Under the pieces are notes generated by a model, which did no database searches, had not been told where the DNA came from, and was given only the letters and a program-made list of their open reading frames with translations. Source: Thermoanaerobaculia bacterium (GTDB lineage Bacteria > Acidobacteriota > Thermoanaerobaculia > Multivoradales > Multivoraceae). Taken from it: a stretch of 64,000 nucleotides of DNA. This document shows, piece by piece, positions 8,881 to 18,059 of this stretch; position 1 is the stretch's first letter; every line of letters begins with the position of its first letter. The translations under genes and the position numbers were made by a program. Where the stretch lies: NCBI GenBank assembly GCA_022823665.1, contig JAJEHN010000009.1, forward strand, positions 62,001-126,000. Direction: 5' to 3'.

Positions 8881-10368
8881 ATGAGTGAACCCTCTCCCGT
8901 CATCGCCACCGAACCGGCGCCGGCCCTGAATGCTGCGTACTGGTCCGCCAACGAAGCGGCCACCGCCATCCGGACTCGCCGTATCTCTTCCCGCGACTAT
9001 CTCGAGCATCTGCTCGACCGCGTCGAGCGGCTGAACCCGCCTCTCAACACTGTCGTCACCCTCGACGCCGAACGTGCCCGCCACGAGGCCGACGCCGCCG
9101 ACCAGGCGTTGGCGGACGGCCGGGACCTGGGCCCGCTGCACGGCGTCGCGATGACGATCAAGGACTCGTTCCAGACCATCGGGATGCGCACGACCTCCGG
9201 CGCGCCCGAGCTGAGCGGCCACGTTCCCGAGGTCGACGCGGTGCCGGTCGCCCGCCTGCGCGCCGCTGGCGCCGTCATCTTCGGCAAGACGAATCTGCCG
9301 ATCTACGCCGGCGACACGCAGAGCTACAACGAGGTGTTCGGGCAAACGAACAACCCCTGGAACCTGGAGCGGACGCCGGGCGGATCGTCAGGCGGGTCGG
9401 CCGCGGCCCTGGCGGCCGGGTTCACTCCGTTCGAACTGGGCAGCGACATCGGCGGCTCGATCCGCGGCCCGGCCTCCACCTGCGGCGTCTTCGGCCACAA
9501 GCCGAGCTATGGCATCGTGCCCGCTCTCGGCCAGATTCCCGGGCCGCCCGGCACGCTGACTCAGGCCGACATCGCGGTCGCCGGCCCGATGGCGCGCACC
9601 GTCGAGGACCTCGAACTCGGCCTCGACCTCCTCGCCGGCCCCGACGACTGGCACGCGCCCGGCTACCGGCTGGAACTGCCGCCGCCTCGCCACGGCAACA
9701 TCTCGGACTACCGCGTCGCCGCCTGGTTCGAGGAACCGTCCTGCCCCATCGACGACCGGGTGCGGGAACGCCTCGAGGCCGCCGCGGACGCTCTGGAAAA
9801 CGCCGGCGCCACCGTCGATCGCGAGGCCCGACCCGACTTCACCTTCGACTACGCGACGCGCGTCTTCGGCCAGCTCCTGGGCGCCGCCATGTGCGGCGGC
9901 TTCAGCCACCAGGAGATCGAGGAACTCGCCGAGCGCGGCCTCCGCGAGGAGGAGGAAGGCGCGCTCGCGGCGCGCTGGGCCTCGCAGCGACACCGGGCGT
10001 GGCTCTCCGCCAACGAACGCCGGCTGCAGATGCGCCGCAAGTGGCACGAGTTCTTCAGGGAATGGGACGCCGTGCTCCTGCCCTGCCTGCCGACCACGGC
10101 GATTCCCCACGATCACGGCGAACCGATGGGCGCGCGGCGCATCACCGTCAACGGCGAACAGCGAGCCTACGGGGAACAGACCCTCTGGGTCGGCCTCACC
10201 GGAGTCGCCTTCCTGCCGGCGACCGTGATCCCGGCCGGAACCGCTTCGGACGGCCTGCCGGTCGGGCTCCAGATCGCGGGCCCCTTCCTCGAAGACCGCA
10301 CGACCCTCGACCTCGCCCGGCGGCTGAGCCGTCACATCGGCGGTTTCGAGCGCCCGCCGGGCTACTGA
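8881..10368 (+). CDS. Amidase signature family hydrolase
   Basis: 495 residues, normal length for the family. The Ser-cisSer-Lys triad is visible: Lys in VAMTIKDSF (about residue 95), the cis-Ser in the Gly/Ser loop TPGGSSGGSAAALAAG (about 165-180) and the nucleophile in SDIGGSIRGPA. No signal peptide, so cytoplasmic. Members hydrolyse amides, from small aliphatic or aryl amides to misacylated Gln-tRNA. This one lacks neighbouring gatC/gatB and so is probably a catabolic or detoxifying amidase, not GatA. Transcribed alone; its last 7 bp overlap convergently the end of the phenylalanine hydroxylase gene. Confidence 0.9.
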   Translation: MSEPSPVIATEPAPALNAAYWSANEAATAIRTRRISSRDYLEHLLDRVERLNPPLNTVVTLDAERARHEADAADQALADGRDLGPLHGVAMTIKDSFQTIGMRTTSGAPELSGHVPEVDAVPVARLRAAGAVIFGKTNLPIYAGDTQSYNEVFGQTNNPWNLERTPGGSSGGSAAALAAGFTPFELGSDIGGSIRGPASTCGVFGHKPSYGIVPALGQIPGPPGTLTQADIAVAGPMARTVEDLELGLDLLAGPDDWHAPGYRLELPPPRHGNISDYRVAAWFEEPSCPIDDRVRERLEAAADALENAGATVDREARPDFTFDYATRVFGQLLGAAMCGGFSHQEIEELAERGLREEEEGALAARWASQRHRAWLSANERRLQMRRKWHEFFREWDAVLLPCLPTTAIPHDHGEPMGARRITVNGEQRAYGEQTLWVGLTGVAFLPATVIPAGTASDGLPVGLQIAGPFLEDRTTLDLARRLSRHIGGFERPPGY

Positions 10369-11288
10369 AGCCCGGCGTCCAGGAACGAGCGCAGATCCTC
10401 CCGGCTGACCGCCGGCTCGCCGGGGGCCACGTTGTCCAGGCGACCTTCGCCGAGCCAGCGCTCCAGCCGGCGCACTTCGCGCTCCAGGTGACGGAAGCTG
10501 TCGACAACGAACAGCAGCGGCTGCAGCGAGTCGATCTCGAAGCCCTGGTTCACGACCCACTCGAGCTGGAAGGGCACGCGCTGCACCCCGGGAGACTCGA
10601 GCGCGTGTCCGATCTCGCCCGCCGAACTCAGGAGGCCGCTGCCGTAGGCGCAGAGCCCGTCGCCGGCCGGACGGCGCATCAGGCCGAACTCGATCGTGAA
10701 CCAGAAGAACCGCGCCAGTGCCCTGAGCGCGCTCTCGACGCTCCGGCAGTCGCCGTCCCGCCCTCGGAGCGCCGCCGCCCGCGCCGCGTCACCGAAGCGG
10801 ACCAGCACATCGGCGAAGGCCGGGTCCGTGTGCATCGGCACGTGTCCGGCCAGGTCGTGGAAGATGTCCGGCTCGGGAAGGTAGTCGAGCCGGTTGCCGT
10901 CGCGCACCGTGATCGTGGTCGGGAACTCCCGGCGACGCAGGCAGTCGAAGAACAGGTAGGCCGGCACGTAGCCGCTGACCGCCCGCGCCCTGAAGCCGCT
11001 CAGCGGCTCGAGGAAGCGGTTGACGTCCTCGAGCCTCGGGATGCGATCCGGATCCAGGCCCAGACGAGCCACGCCGTCGAGGAAGCGGGGGTGGGCGTGC
11101 TGCTCCCACTTGCCGGCGAGCGCCCGGTACAGCCGCCTCCAGGTCTCCTGGTTCGCCTTGCTGTAGAGATCGTAAGGCTGCTCGACGAACAGGTCGCCCC
11201 GGGTCTGCGCGCGCTCGATGAAGTCGGCCCGGCCGGTCGTCAGGTCCCCGCCGGCGACCAGGGCCGGCGCGGCCCCGACCGCGCTCAC
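10362..11288 (-). CDS. phhA: Phenylalanine 4-monooxygenase
   Basis: 308 residues; converts phenylalanine to tyrosine with non-haem iron, tetrahydropterin and oxygen. The iron site is seen in PDIFHDLAGHVPMH (two His) and the Glu in FWFTIEFGL. It is a compact bacterial form without an ACT regulatory domain. The GTG start overlaps the stop of hpd (GTGA), so translation is coupled. It is the last gene of an aminotransferase-hpd-phhA operon: Phe to Tyr (this gene), Tyr to 4-hydroxyphenylpyruvate (aminotransferase), then to homogentisate (HPPD). No pterin recycling gene (phhB) or homogentisate dioxygenase lies in the window. Confidence 0.95.
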   Translation of the reverse strand: MSAVGAAPALVAGGDLTTGRADFIERAQTRGDLFVEQPYDLYSKANQETWRRLYRALAGKWEQHAHPRFLDGVARLGLDPDRIPRLEDVNRFLEPLSGFRARAVSGYVPAYLFFDCLRRREFPTTITVRDGNRLDYLPEPDIFHDLAGHVPMHTDPAFADVLVRFGDAARAAALRGRDGDCRSVESALRALARFFWFTIEFGLMRRPAGDGLCAYGSGLLSSAGEIGHALESPGVQRVPFQLEWVVNQGFEIDSLQPLLFVVDSFRHLEREVRRLERWLGEGRLDNVAPGEPAVSREDLRSFLDAGLQ

Positions 11289-12445
11289 AGGTTCCCCCTC
11301 GCCGCCTGCTCGCGCTCCAGCGCCACGAACAGGCTCTTGAAGTTGCCCGCGCCGAAGCCGGTGGCGCCGTGCCGCTCGATGATCTCGTAGAACAGCGTGG
11401 GCCGGTCCTCGACCGGCTTGGTGAAGATCTGCAGCAGGTAGCCGTCCTCGTCGCGGTCGGCGAGGATCCCGAGTTCCGCCAGGCGATCGATCGGCTCGTC
11501 GATCGCCCCGACCCGCTGCTCCAGATCCTCGTAGTAGGAGATCGGCACGTGCAGGAACTCGACGCCGTTCTCGCGCAGCCGCGTGACGGTGCCGAGAATG
11601 TCGTTCGTCCGGCAGGCGATGTGCTGCACGCCGGGCCCCTCGTGGAACTCGAGGAACTCCTCGATCTGCGACTTCTTCCGGCCCTCGGCCGGCTCGTTGA
11701 TCGGGAACTTGATCGCGCCCGTGCCGTCCTGCATCACCTTCGACATGAGCGCCGAGTACTCGGTCGAGATCGCCTCGTCGTCGAAGTGGACGAGCTGGCT
11801 GAAGCCGAGCACCTGCGAGAAGAAGGCCGCCCAGTCGTTCATCCGTCCCAGTTCGACGTTGGCTACCAGGTGGTCGATCGCGACCAGGCCGAAGTCCCGG
11901 CCGGCGGCGGCGCCGGGGATCACGGGCGCCGGCCGGAAGCCGGGACCGAAAACGCCTCCGTAGTCCCGGCGATCGATGAACTGAAGGACGCAGTCGCCGT
12001 AGAGACGGATCGACGCGTGCCGGAGCCGGCCATGCTCGTCCGCGGCCGTCGCCGGGACCGCGGCCGCCTCGGCGCCGCGCGCCACGGCGGCGCTGAACGC
12101 CGCGTCCGCGTCCGGCACGGACAGCGCGATGACCGCGACCGAATCGCCGTGCCGGCGCACCGAGCGCGCCGCGTCATGCGAGGAGTGGAGACCGCTGGTC
12201 AGCACCAGCCGGATGTCCCCCTGCTCGACGAGGTAGGACGCGCGTTCCCGCTCTCCGGTCTCCAGACCGCGGATCGCGGTGCACTCGAAGCCGAAGGCGT
12301 GGCAGTACCAGGCAGCCGACTGCTTCGCGTTGCCGACGTACAGCTCCAGGTGATCGAAGCCGAGGATCGGGCAGAAGTCCTCCTCCGCGAGGGCGCTCGC
12401 CGCCAGATACCCCGTCCCTGTTGTCTCCGCTACTCCCAGACTCAT
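11285..12445 (-). CDS. hpd: 4-hydroxyphenylpyruvate dioxygenase
   Basis: 386 residues with two VOC halves; forms homogentisate from 4-hydroxyphenylpyruvate. The Fe(II) ligands are visible in the C-terminal half: His in AIDHLVANV, His in GVQHIACRT and Glu in LFYEIIERHG. The C-terminal GAGNFKSLFVALE is the family's closing helix. The ATG has a strong AGGAGGAAAGG site upstream. It sits 37 bp after the aminotransferase gene and overlaps phhA by 4 bp. Identification by motif and context is secure. Confidence 0.96.
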   Translation of the reverse strand: MSLGVAETTGTGYLAASALAEEDFCPILGFDHLELYVGNAKQSAAWYCHAFGFECTAIRGLETGERERASYLVEQGDIRLVLTSGLHSSHDAARSVRRHGDSVAVIALSVPDADAAFSAAVARGAEAAAVPATAADEHGRLRHASIRLYGDCVLQFIDRRDYGGVFGPGFRPAPVIPGAAAGRDFGLVAIDHLVANVELGRMNDWAAFFSQVLGFSQLVHFDDEAISTEYSALMSKVMQDGTGAIKFPINEPAEGRKKSQIEEFLEFHEGPGVQHIACRTNDILGTVTRLRENGVEFLHVPISYYEDLEQRVGAIDEPIDRLAELGILADRDEDGYLLQIFTKPVEDRPTLFYEIIERHGATGFGAGNFKSLFVALEREQAARGNL

Positions 12446-12482
12446 GTTCCTTTCCTCCTGTTGTCTTCCTTTGCCGCCTTCG

Positions 12483-13733
12483 TCAGAGACAGGCCGCGAA
12501 CTTCGCTACGGCTCGACGCAGCGATTCCGGCTCCAGCGTCGAGAAACTCAGCCGGACCGCGTTGGCCGGCGCGTCCAGGTCGTGAACATCGACAAACGCC
12601 GCCGAGGGCACGAAGGCCACTCCCTGCTCGTCCAGGGCCCGCTCGAGCAGTCGTTCTCCGTCCGTCCCGGCGGGCAACTCGACCCACACGAACATGCCGC
12701 CGGCCGGTTCGGAGAACGAGCAGCCGTCCGGGAGGCGATCCGCCAGCTCTTCGAGCAAGGCATCCCGCCGGCTCCGGTAGGTGGACCGCAACAGCTCGAG
12801 GTGGCGTTCAACGTCGAGTTCGGCAAGCAGACGGCCGACGGCGAGCATCGTCAGCCTCGAGCACTCGAGGTCTCCCGCCTCCTTGACGGCCGCGAACGTG
12901 TCGACCAGCGGCGGCGGCAGGCGCATCCAGCCCAGACGCAGAGCCGGCGCCAGGATCTTCGAGAACGTGCCGACGTGAGTGACCCGCTCCGAGTCGAGAG
13001 CGGCGAGCGGCTGCTCGAACTCCCCGTCGCAGCACAGCAGGCCGTACGGATCGTCCTCGAGGATCACGAAGTCGTAGTCCTCGGCCAGAACGACGAGCCG
13101 CTCACGTTTCTCCCGGGTCAGACTCACCCCGAGCGGGTTGTGAGCGTCCGGAATCACGTACACGAGACGCGGCCGTTCTCCGGCCAGCAGGTACCGCTCC
13201 AGAGCCTCCACGTCGAGTCCGTCGTCCAGACTGCTGGGCAGCGTGAGAATCCGCGGCGAGTGCGGCGCCAGGGCCTCGCGGATGCCGGTGTAGACGAAGC
13301 GCTCGAGTGCGACGCATTCACCGGTCGCCACCAGCGCATCCACCGCGACCTGCAACGCCTGCTGGGCGCCCGCCGTGATCAGAATCTCCTCCGGGCGACA
13401 CGGAACGCCGCGCCCCTGCATCAGGAGGGCGACCTGCTCCTTCAGCGCCCCGCTTGGCGGCCCGTACTGCACGGAGCACGGGTCGGCCAGAAGCTCGCAC
13501 AGCTTCGCGCCGTACGTTTCGGCCGGAAACAGCTCCACCGCCGGCAAGCCTCCAGCGAGCGACATCACGTCGCGCCGGGCAACCCGGTTCACCAGGCGGC
13601 GCAACAGGGAACGTTCGCGGCCGCGAAGCCAGGGCGCCAGCAGGTGCGCCATCGCGGGTTGCGTGGGCGGCTGTCCGCCGATTGGCGGAGGGAAGGCGGC
13701 GCTCACGGTGCGACGATGTATCTCAATGGCCAT
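12483..13733 (-). CDS. PLP-dependent aminotransferase, probably aromatic
   Basis: 416 residues from the ATG at 13731-13733. The open frame continues upstream but would run across the divergent regulator start, so this start is preferred. Fold type I transferase: VMSLAGGLPAVELFP near the N-terminus, the AHNPLGVSLT loop in the middle and the PLP lysine in GTFSKILAPALRLGW. It resembles the LysN/2-aminoadipate/MocR-type aminotransferase branch, without a winged-helix domain. Position at the head of an operon with hpd and phhA suggests that it transaminates tyrosine or phenylalanine; a branched-chain or aminoadipate role cannot be excluded by sequence. Confidence 0.88.
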   Translation of the reverse strand: MAIEIHRRTVSAAFPPPIGGQPPTQPAMAHLLAPWLRGRERSLLRRLVNRVARRDVMSLAGGLPAVELFPAETYGAKLCELLADPCSVQYGPPSGALKEQVALLMQGRGVPCRPEEILITAGAQQALQVAVDALVATGECVALERFVYTGIREALAPHSPRILTLPSSLDDGLDVEALERYLLAGERPRLVYVIPDAHNPLGVSLTREKRERLVVLAEDYDFVILEDDPYGLLCCDGEFEQPLAALDSERVTHVGTFSKILAPALRLGWMRLPPPLVDTFAAVKEAGDLECSRLTMLAVGRLLAELDVERHLELLRSTYRSRRDALLEELADRLPDGCSFSEPAGGMFVWVELPAGTDGERLLERALDEQGVAFVPSAAFVDVHDLDAPANAVRLSFSTLEPESLRRAVAKFAACL

Positions 13734-13833
13734 TGTTTGGACGCTATCAGAACCAACAGAGCTTAACAGGTGAAGATTCCACTCTACTGGCTCTCGTTCG
13801 GGCCGACTCCCACTCTGTGTAAGAATCCGCCCA
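13734..13833. promoter_or_regulatory. Divergent promoter region between aminotransferase operon and Lrp operon
   Basis: 100 bp, more AT-rich than the surrounding DNA, that must contain the promoters of both the aminotransferase-hpd-phhA operon (left) and the lrp-ThDP-dehydrogenase operon (right). Lrp-type regulators commonly bind such divergent regions next to their own gene, so control by the adjacent regulator, with an aromatic amino acid as effector, is a reasonable inference. I could not define -35/-10 boxes or a clean palindrome. Confidence 0.5.
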
Positions 13834-14385
13834 ATGGACTCCAAGAGCAACCACCAGAGCACCGAATCGCAGCGCTCGGTCGGCCGCCCCCTCGACGCCA
13901 CGGACTACGCGATCCTCGAGTTGCTGCAAGAGGACTCGAACCGCACCGATGCGGACATCGCCCGACGGGTCGAACTCTCCGCCTCAGGCCTGAAGAAACG
14001 CCTCCGGAAACTCGAGAGCCGCGGCGTGATCCAGCGCCAGGTCACGCTGCTGGACCGCAACGCCGTGAACCTGGGATTGCTGTGCTTCGTCCAGGTCTTC
14101 CTCTCTCACCACCAGGCGGACGCCGTGCGTCACTTCAGCAAGGTGATCAGCGAACTCCCCGAGGTGCTCGAGTGCCACTTCCTGACCGGCGAGCACGACT
14201 ACCTGCTGAAGATCGTGGCTCGCGACTACCGGCACCTCGAGCACATCCTGGCGGACGAACTCGCCTCGATCCCCGGCGTCGACCGCCTGCTCACCAGCAT
14301 CGTGCTGAACGAGATCAAGCGCACGACCGCGCTGCCTCTCGAGTCCCGGACCGCGGCAGCGAAAGAGGAACACGAGCGCCGATGA
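13834..14385 (+). CDS. Lrp/AsnC family transcriptional regulator
   Basis: 183 residues. The N-terminal winged helix-turn-helix is clear (LDATDYAILELLQEDSNRTD, then DIARRVELSASGLKKRLRKL), followed by the RAM/AsnC ligand-binding domain with VLECHFLTGEHDYLLKIV. Such proteins sense amino acids and act on their transport or metabolism. It is divergent from the aminotransferase-hpd-phhA operon and first in an operon with a ThDP enzyme and two dehydrogenases, so it may coordinate both. The first 18 residues before the HTH are polar and slightly longer than usual. Confidence 0.93.
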   Translation: MDSKSNHQSTESQRSVGRPLDATDYAILELLQEDSNRTDADIARRVELSASGLKKRLRKLESRGVIQRQVTLLDRNAVNLGLLCFVQVFLSHHQADAVRHFSKVISELPEVLECHFLTGEHDYLLKIVARDYRHLEHILADELASIPGVDRLLTSIVLNEIKRTTALPLESRTAAAKEEHERR

Positions 14386-14410
14386 GGCGGCTTGCTACCC
14401 TCCCGCTCCG

Positions 14411-15964
14411 ATGAACGGCGCCCAGGCCATGCTCCGGACCGCCGCGAACGCCGGCGTCGAAGTCTGTTTCGCGAATCCCGGCACCTCGGAGATCCACCTC
14501 GTCGCCGCGCTCGACGAGATTCCCGGCGTGCGCGGCGTGCTCGCCCAGTTCGAAGGAGTGGCCACCGGCGCAGCCGACGGCTACGGCCGGATGACCGGCA
14601 AACCCGCCCTGACTCTCGTCCACCTCGGACCGGGCTTCGCGAACGGATTCGCGAACCTCCACAACGCCCGCCGCGGACGCACTCCCCTCGTCAACGTGAT
14701 CGGCCACCACCCGACCTGGCACCGGAACTACGACCCGCCGCTCAACACCGAGGTCGAGAGTCTGGTCCGGGCAGTGTCCGACTGGCAGCGCACCGCGGCC
14801 TCCGCCGAGCACATCTCCCGCGACATGGCGGACGCGATCTCGGCGGCCCGCCGTCATCCCGGACAGATCGCCACCCTGATCGTGCCCACCGACTGCCAGT
14901 GGAACGAGGCCTACGGTCCGATCGTCGAACCGACTCCCCCGCCCGCCGCGCTGGTCGGCCCGGAGGCGGTCGAGCGGGCGCGCATCGCCACGTCGAAGGG
15001 TGAACGAACGATGCTGATGCTCGGCAGCTCCGGCTTCACGGAAGCCGCCCAGCGCGAGGCGGCCAGGGTGCAGGCGAAGACGGGCTGCCGGCTCGCCGCC
15101 GAGACCTTCTGCGGACGCATGGAGCGCGGTCCCCATCTGCCGCCGCTGCCGCGCGTCCCCTACTTCCCCGAACAGGCGGTGGACTTCTTTCGCGGCACGG
15201 ACACGGTGGTCCTTGCCGGCGCGGCCGACCCCGTCGCCTTCTTCGGCTACGAGGGCGGCGTCAGCCGGTTGATCCCGGAGTCCACGGACGTCGTCGTCCT
15301 CAGCCACCCGACGGAGGACAGCGGCCACGCCCTCCGCGAGGTGGCCGGCGCGCTCGGCGCCAGGGAGGAACCTCCGGGCCGGAACGTCGAGAGGCCGCCC
15401 ACCCCCGCAGGGCCGATCGGAGTCCGGGTCGCGGCCCAGGCGATCGCCGCCACCCTGCCCGAGCAGGCGATCGTGATGGACGAGGGGATCACCGCCGGCG
15501 CCGGCTTCTATCCCGCGACGATGAACGCCCCGGCCCACACCTACCTCCAGGAGAACGGCGGCGCCATCGGCATGGGCCTGCCGGCTTCCCTCGGCGCCGC
15601 CATCGCCTGTCCGGACCGCAAGGTCCTGAACCTCGAGGGCGACGGCAGCGGCCTCTACACGATCCAGGCGTTGTGGAGCCAGGTCCGCGAAGGCGTCGAC
15701 GTCGTGAACCTGGTGTTCGCGAACGACGTCTACCGCATCCTCCAGGTGGAGCTCCACCGCGCCGGGGTCGAAGAGCTCGGACCGCAGAGCGTCAACCTGA
15801 CCGACCTCTCCGGCCCCCGCGTCGAGTGGCTCGACCTGGCCCGCGGCTTCGGCATGCCGGCCGTCCAGGTGCGGACCGGCGAGGAGTTGACGGAGGCGCT
15901 CGAACGCGGCTTCGCCGAACCGGGACCCTGCCTGATCGAGGCGATGGTCGACGACGCGGCTTGA
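14411..15964 (+). CDS. ThDP-dependent enzyme, acetolactate synthase large-subunit-like
   Basis: 517 residues with the three-domain order of the pyruvate oxidase/acetolactate synthase superfamily. The N-terminal PYR domain has the catalytic Glu in AQFEGVATGAADGYGRM; the C-terminal PP domain binds Mg-ThDP through EGDGSGLYTIQALWSQ, with FANDVYR where other members have NN. The central FAD-binding features of true acetolactate synthase are not evident and no small subunit (ilvN/ilvH) is adjacent. It is therefore more likely a 2-oxo-acid decarboxylase or lyase of the benzoylformate decarboxylase type. It lies 25 bp after lrp, and its stop overlaps the TTG start of the next gene. Confidence 0.82.
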   Translation: MNGAQAMLRTAANAGVEVCFANPGTSEIHLVAALDEIPGVRGVLAQFEGVATGAADGYGRMTGKPALTLVHLGPGFANGFANLHNARRGRTPLVNVIGHHPTWHRNYDPPLNTEVESLVRAVSDWQRTAASAEHISRDMADAISAARRHPGQIATLIVPTDCQWNEAYGPIVEPTPPPAALVGPEAVERARIATSKGERTMLMLGSSGFTEAAQREAARVQAKTGCRLAAETFCGRMERGPHLPPLPRVPYFPEQAVDFFRGTDTVVLAGAADPVAFFGYEGGVSRLIPESTDVVVLSHPTEDSGHALREVAGALGAREEPPGRNVERPPTPAGPIGVRVAAQAIAATLPEQAIVMDEGITAGAGFYPATMNAPAHTYLQENGGAIGMGLPASLGAAIACPDRKVLNLEGDGSGLYTIQALWSQVREGVDVVNLVFANDVYRILQVELHRAGVEELGPQSVNLTDLSGPRVEWLDLARGFGMPAVQVRTGEELTEALERGFAEPGPCLIEAMVDDAA

Positions 15965-16998
15965 AGTACTCGGTCACTCTCCTCCCGGGCGACGGAATCG
16001 GCCCCGAGGTCAGCAAGGCGATGGTGCGCGCGGTCGACTTCGTCACCGGCGGCCGGATCGAATGGGAACCGGTCGTGGCCGGCAGCACGGCGGTCGACCA
16101 GGGACTGTCGCCGCTCCCCGACGAGGCGATCGACTCCATCCGCCGCAACCGGATCGCCATCAAGGGACCGCTCCAGACGCCCGTGGCGGGCGGCTGGCGC
16201 AGCGTCAACGTTCTCCTGCGGCAGTCCCTGGATCTCTTCGCCTGCGTCCGGCCGGTGCGTTCGATGCCGGGCAACACGCTGGCCCGCTACCAGGACGTCG
16301 ACCAGATCATCGTCCGCGAGAACACGGAGGGGCTCTACAGCGGCCGCGAGCACGAGGTCGTCGACGGCGTGGTCGAGGCGCTCAGGATCGTCACCCGGGA
16401 CGCCTCACGCCGGATCATGCAGTTCGCCTTCGAGTACGCCCGCAGCCACGGCCGCAAGAAACTCACCATCGTGCACAAGGCGTCCATCACGCCCCTGTCG
16501 GACAACCTGTTCCTGGACTGCGCCCGCGAGTGCGCGCGGCGCTACCCCTTCTTCCAGGTCGACTACCTGCCGCTGGACAACCTGGCGCTCGAGCTCGCGA
16601 CGGACCCGACCCGCTTCGACATGCTGGTCATGGGCAACCTCGACGGCGACCTGATGAGCGACCTCTGCGCCGGCCTGGTCGGAGGCCTTGGCGTCGTCCC
16701 GGGAGCGAACTACGGCGACGGTTGCGCCGTCTTCGAGGCCGTTCACGGCACCGCCCCCGACATCGCCGGCCGCGATCTGGCGAACCCGATCGCCCTCATC
16801 CTGTCGGCCGAACTGATGCTCCGCTACGTGGGCGAAGCCGACGCCGCGGACCACCTCCGTGCCGGCGTCGAGCGACTGCTCGTCGATGGCAGCTCCCTGA
16901 CCCGCGACCTGGGGGGTTCGGCCAACACGTCCGAACTCACGGACGCCCTGCTCCACGAACTCGAAGGCGTTGCCCGGGAGCGGGAGGCCGGCCCATGA
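15961..16998 (+). CDS. Isocitrate/isopropylmalate dehydrogenase family protein (copy 1)
   Basis: 345 residues from a TTG whose last two bases form part of the previous gene's TGA stop (TTGA), so translation is probably coupled. The full family signature is present: LLPGDGIGPEV at the N-terminus, IKGPLQTP and the substrate-binding Arg region SLDLFACVRPVRSMPG, RENTEGLYSGREHE, catalytic Lys in IVHKASI, and the Mg-binding GNLDGDLMSDLCAGL with EAVHGTAPDIAG. The ENTEG form and length fit NAD-dependent isocitrate, homoisocitrate or isopropylmalate dehydrogenase. No leuCD genes are adjacent, so leucine synthesis is unlikely. It oxidatively decarboxylates a 2-hydroxy-dicarboxylate; the exact acid is unknown. 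Confidence 0.87.
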   Translation: MKYSVTLLPGDGIGPEVSKAMVRAVDFVTGGRIEWEPVVAGSTAVDQGLSPLPDEAIDSIRRNRIAIKGPLQTPVAGGWRSVNVLLRQSLDLFACVRPVRSMPGNTLARYQDVDQIIVRENTEGLYSGREHEVVDGVVEALRIVTRDASRRIMQFAFEYARSHGRKKLTIVHKASITPLSDNLFLDCARECARRYPFFQVDYLPLDNLALELATDPTRFDMLVMGNLDGDLMSDLCAGLVGGLGVVPGANYGDGCAVFEAVHGTAPDIAGRDLANPIALILSAELMLRYVGEADAADHLRAGVERLLVDGSSLTRDLGGSANTSELTDALLHELEGVAREREAGP

Positions 16999-18059
16999 CC
17001 GCGAACGGCGACGCCGGCCCGGGGCCGGAACGGGACACGGCGCGGCCACGGGTGGCCCTGATCGTCGGCACCAGCGGCATCGGCGCCGAGACCGCGCCGC
17101 CGGTACTGGAGATCCTCGAGTCCGCGGGCGCCCGCTTCGACTTCGTCCGCGTCGACGTGCCGACCGCCGTGCGACGGAACACGGAGACCGTTCTCGGCGA
17201 AGCGGCCGAGGTGATCCGCGACTGCCGGGTGGCGCTCAAGACGCGGCTCATCGGTCCTGGTCCCGACGCCGTGCGGGTCGGCCCCGGGCCCCAGAACCCG
17301 AACGTCGCTCTCCGGCAGATGCTGGGGCTCTGGGCCAGCGTGCGCCCGGTCCGGTCGATGCCGGGGCTCCCCACCCGCTATCCCGACCTGGACGTGCTGC
17401 TGATCCGCGAGATCACCGAGAGCGTCTACCGCGGCATCGAGCACGAGATCGTGGACGGCGTGGTCGAGAGCATGAAGGTGGTCAGCCGCGACGCCTGCCG
17501 CCGGATCGCCGACTACGCCTTCCGCATCGCCAGGCGGCACGGCCGCAAGAGGATCACCGTGATCCACAAGGCGAACATCATGAAGCAGAGCGACGGCCTG
17601 TTCCTCGACACGGTCCGGTCCGTGGCCGCCGGGTACACCGACATTCAGGTGGACGACTGCATCGTCGACGCGGCGTGCATGCGCATGGTGCTCAACCCGT
17701 ACGACTTCGACGTCATGCTGATGGACAACCTCTACGGCGACATCCTGAGCAACCTCGGCGCCGGCCTCGCGGGCGGCATCTCCACCGGCCACGCGATCAA
17801 CGTCGGCGACGACTGCCACGTCTTCGAGGCCGTCCACGGCGACGCACCGCACCTGATCGGCACCGGCCAGGCGAACCTGCTGCCGCTGCTGACGCCGGCC
17901 ACCGCCCTGCTGCGGCATTTCGACCGCCACGACGACGCGGACCGGATCGATCAGGCCGTGACCGCGGTGCTCGAGGAAGGCCGCAGTCTGACGCCGGACC
18001 TGGGTGGACAGTCGTCGACCTGGCAGATGGCGCGCGCCATCATCGCCGCGATGAACTAG
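16995..18059 (+). CDS. Isocitrate/isopropylmalate dehydrogenase family protein (copy 2, divergent N-terminus)
   Basis: 354 residues, overlapping copy 1 by ATGA. It keeps the core: LGLWASVRPVRSMPG, a Tyr in REITESVYRGIEHE, the Lys in VIHKANIMKQSDGLFLDT, the Asp cluster in MDNLYGDILSNLGAGL and EAVHGDAPHLIG. It departs from the family in the nucleotide/substrate region: GDGIGPE is replaced by GTSGIGAET, and ENTEG by EITES. Main catalytic residues remain, so it could be active on a different acid. The tight pairing with copy 1 also recalls the catalytic/regulatory subunits of heteromeric NAD-isocitrate dehydrogenases. The last 4 bp overlap convergently the next gene. Confidence 0.85.
   Translation: MTANGDAGPGPERDTARPRVALIVGTSGIGAETAPPVLEILESAGARFDFVRVDVPTAVRRNTETVLGEAAEVIRDCRVALKTRLIGPGPDAVRVGPGPQNPNVALRQMLGLWASVRPVRSMPGLPTRYPDLDVLLIREITESVYRGIEHEIVDGVVESMKVVSRDACRRIADYAFRIARRHGRKRITVIHKANIMKQSDGLFLDTVRSVAAGYTDIQVDDCIVDAACMRMVLNPYDFDVMLMDNLYGDILSNLGAGLAGGISTGHAINVGDDCHVFEAVHGDAPHLIGTGQANLLPLLTPATALLRHFDRHDDADRIDQAVTAVLEEGRSLTPDLGGQSSTWQMARAIIAAMN

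Noticed and set aside
15961..18059. leuB-type leucine biosynthesis for the two dehydrogenases
   Set aside because: No leuA, leuC or leuD nearby, and the motifs do not single out isopropylmalate; only a family-level call is justified.
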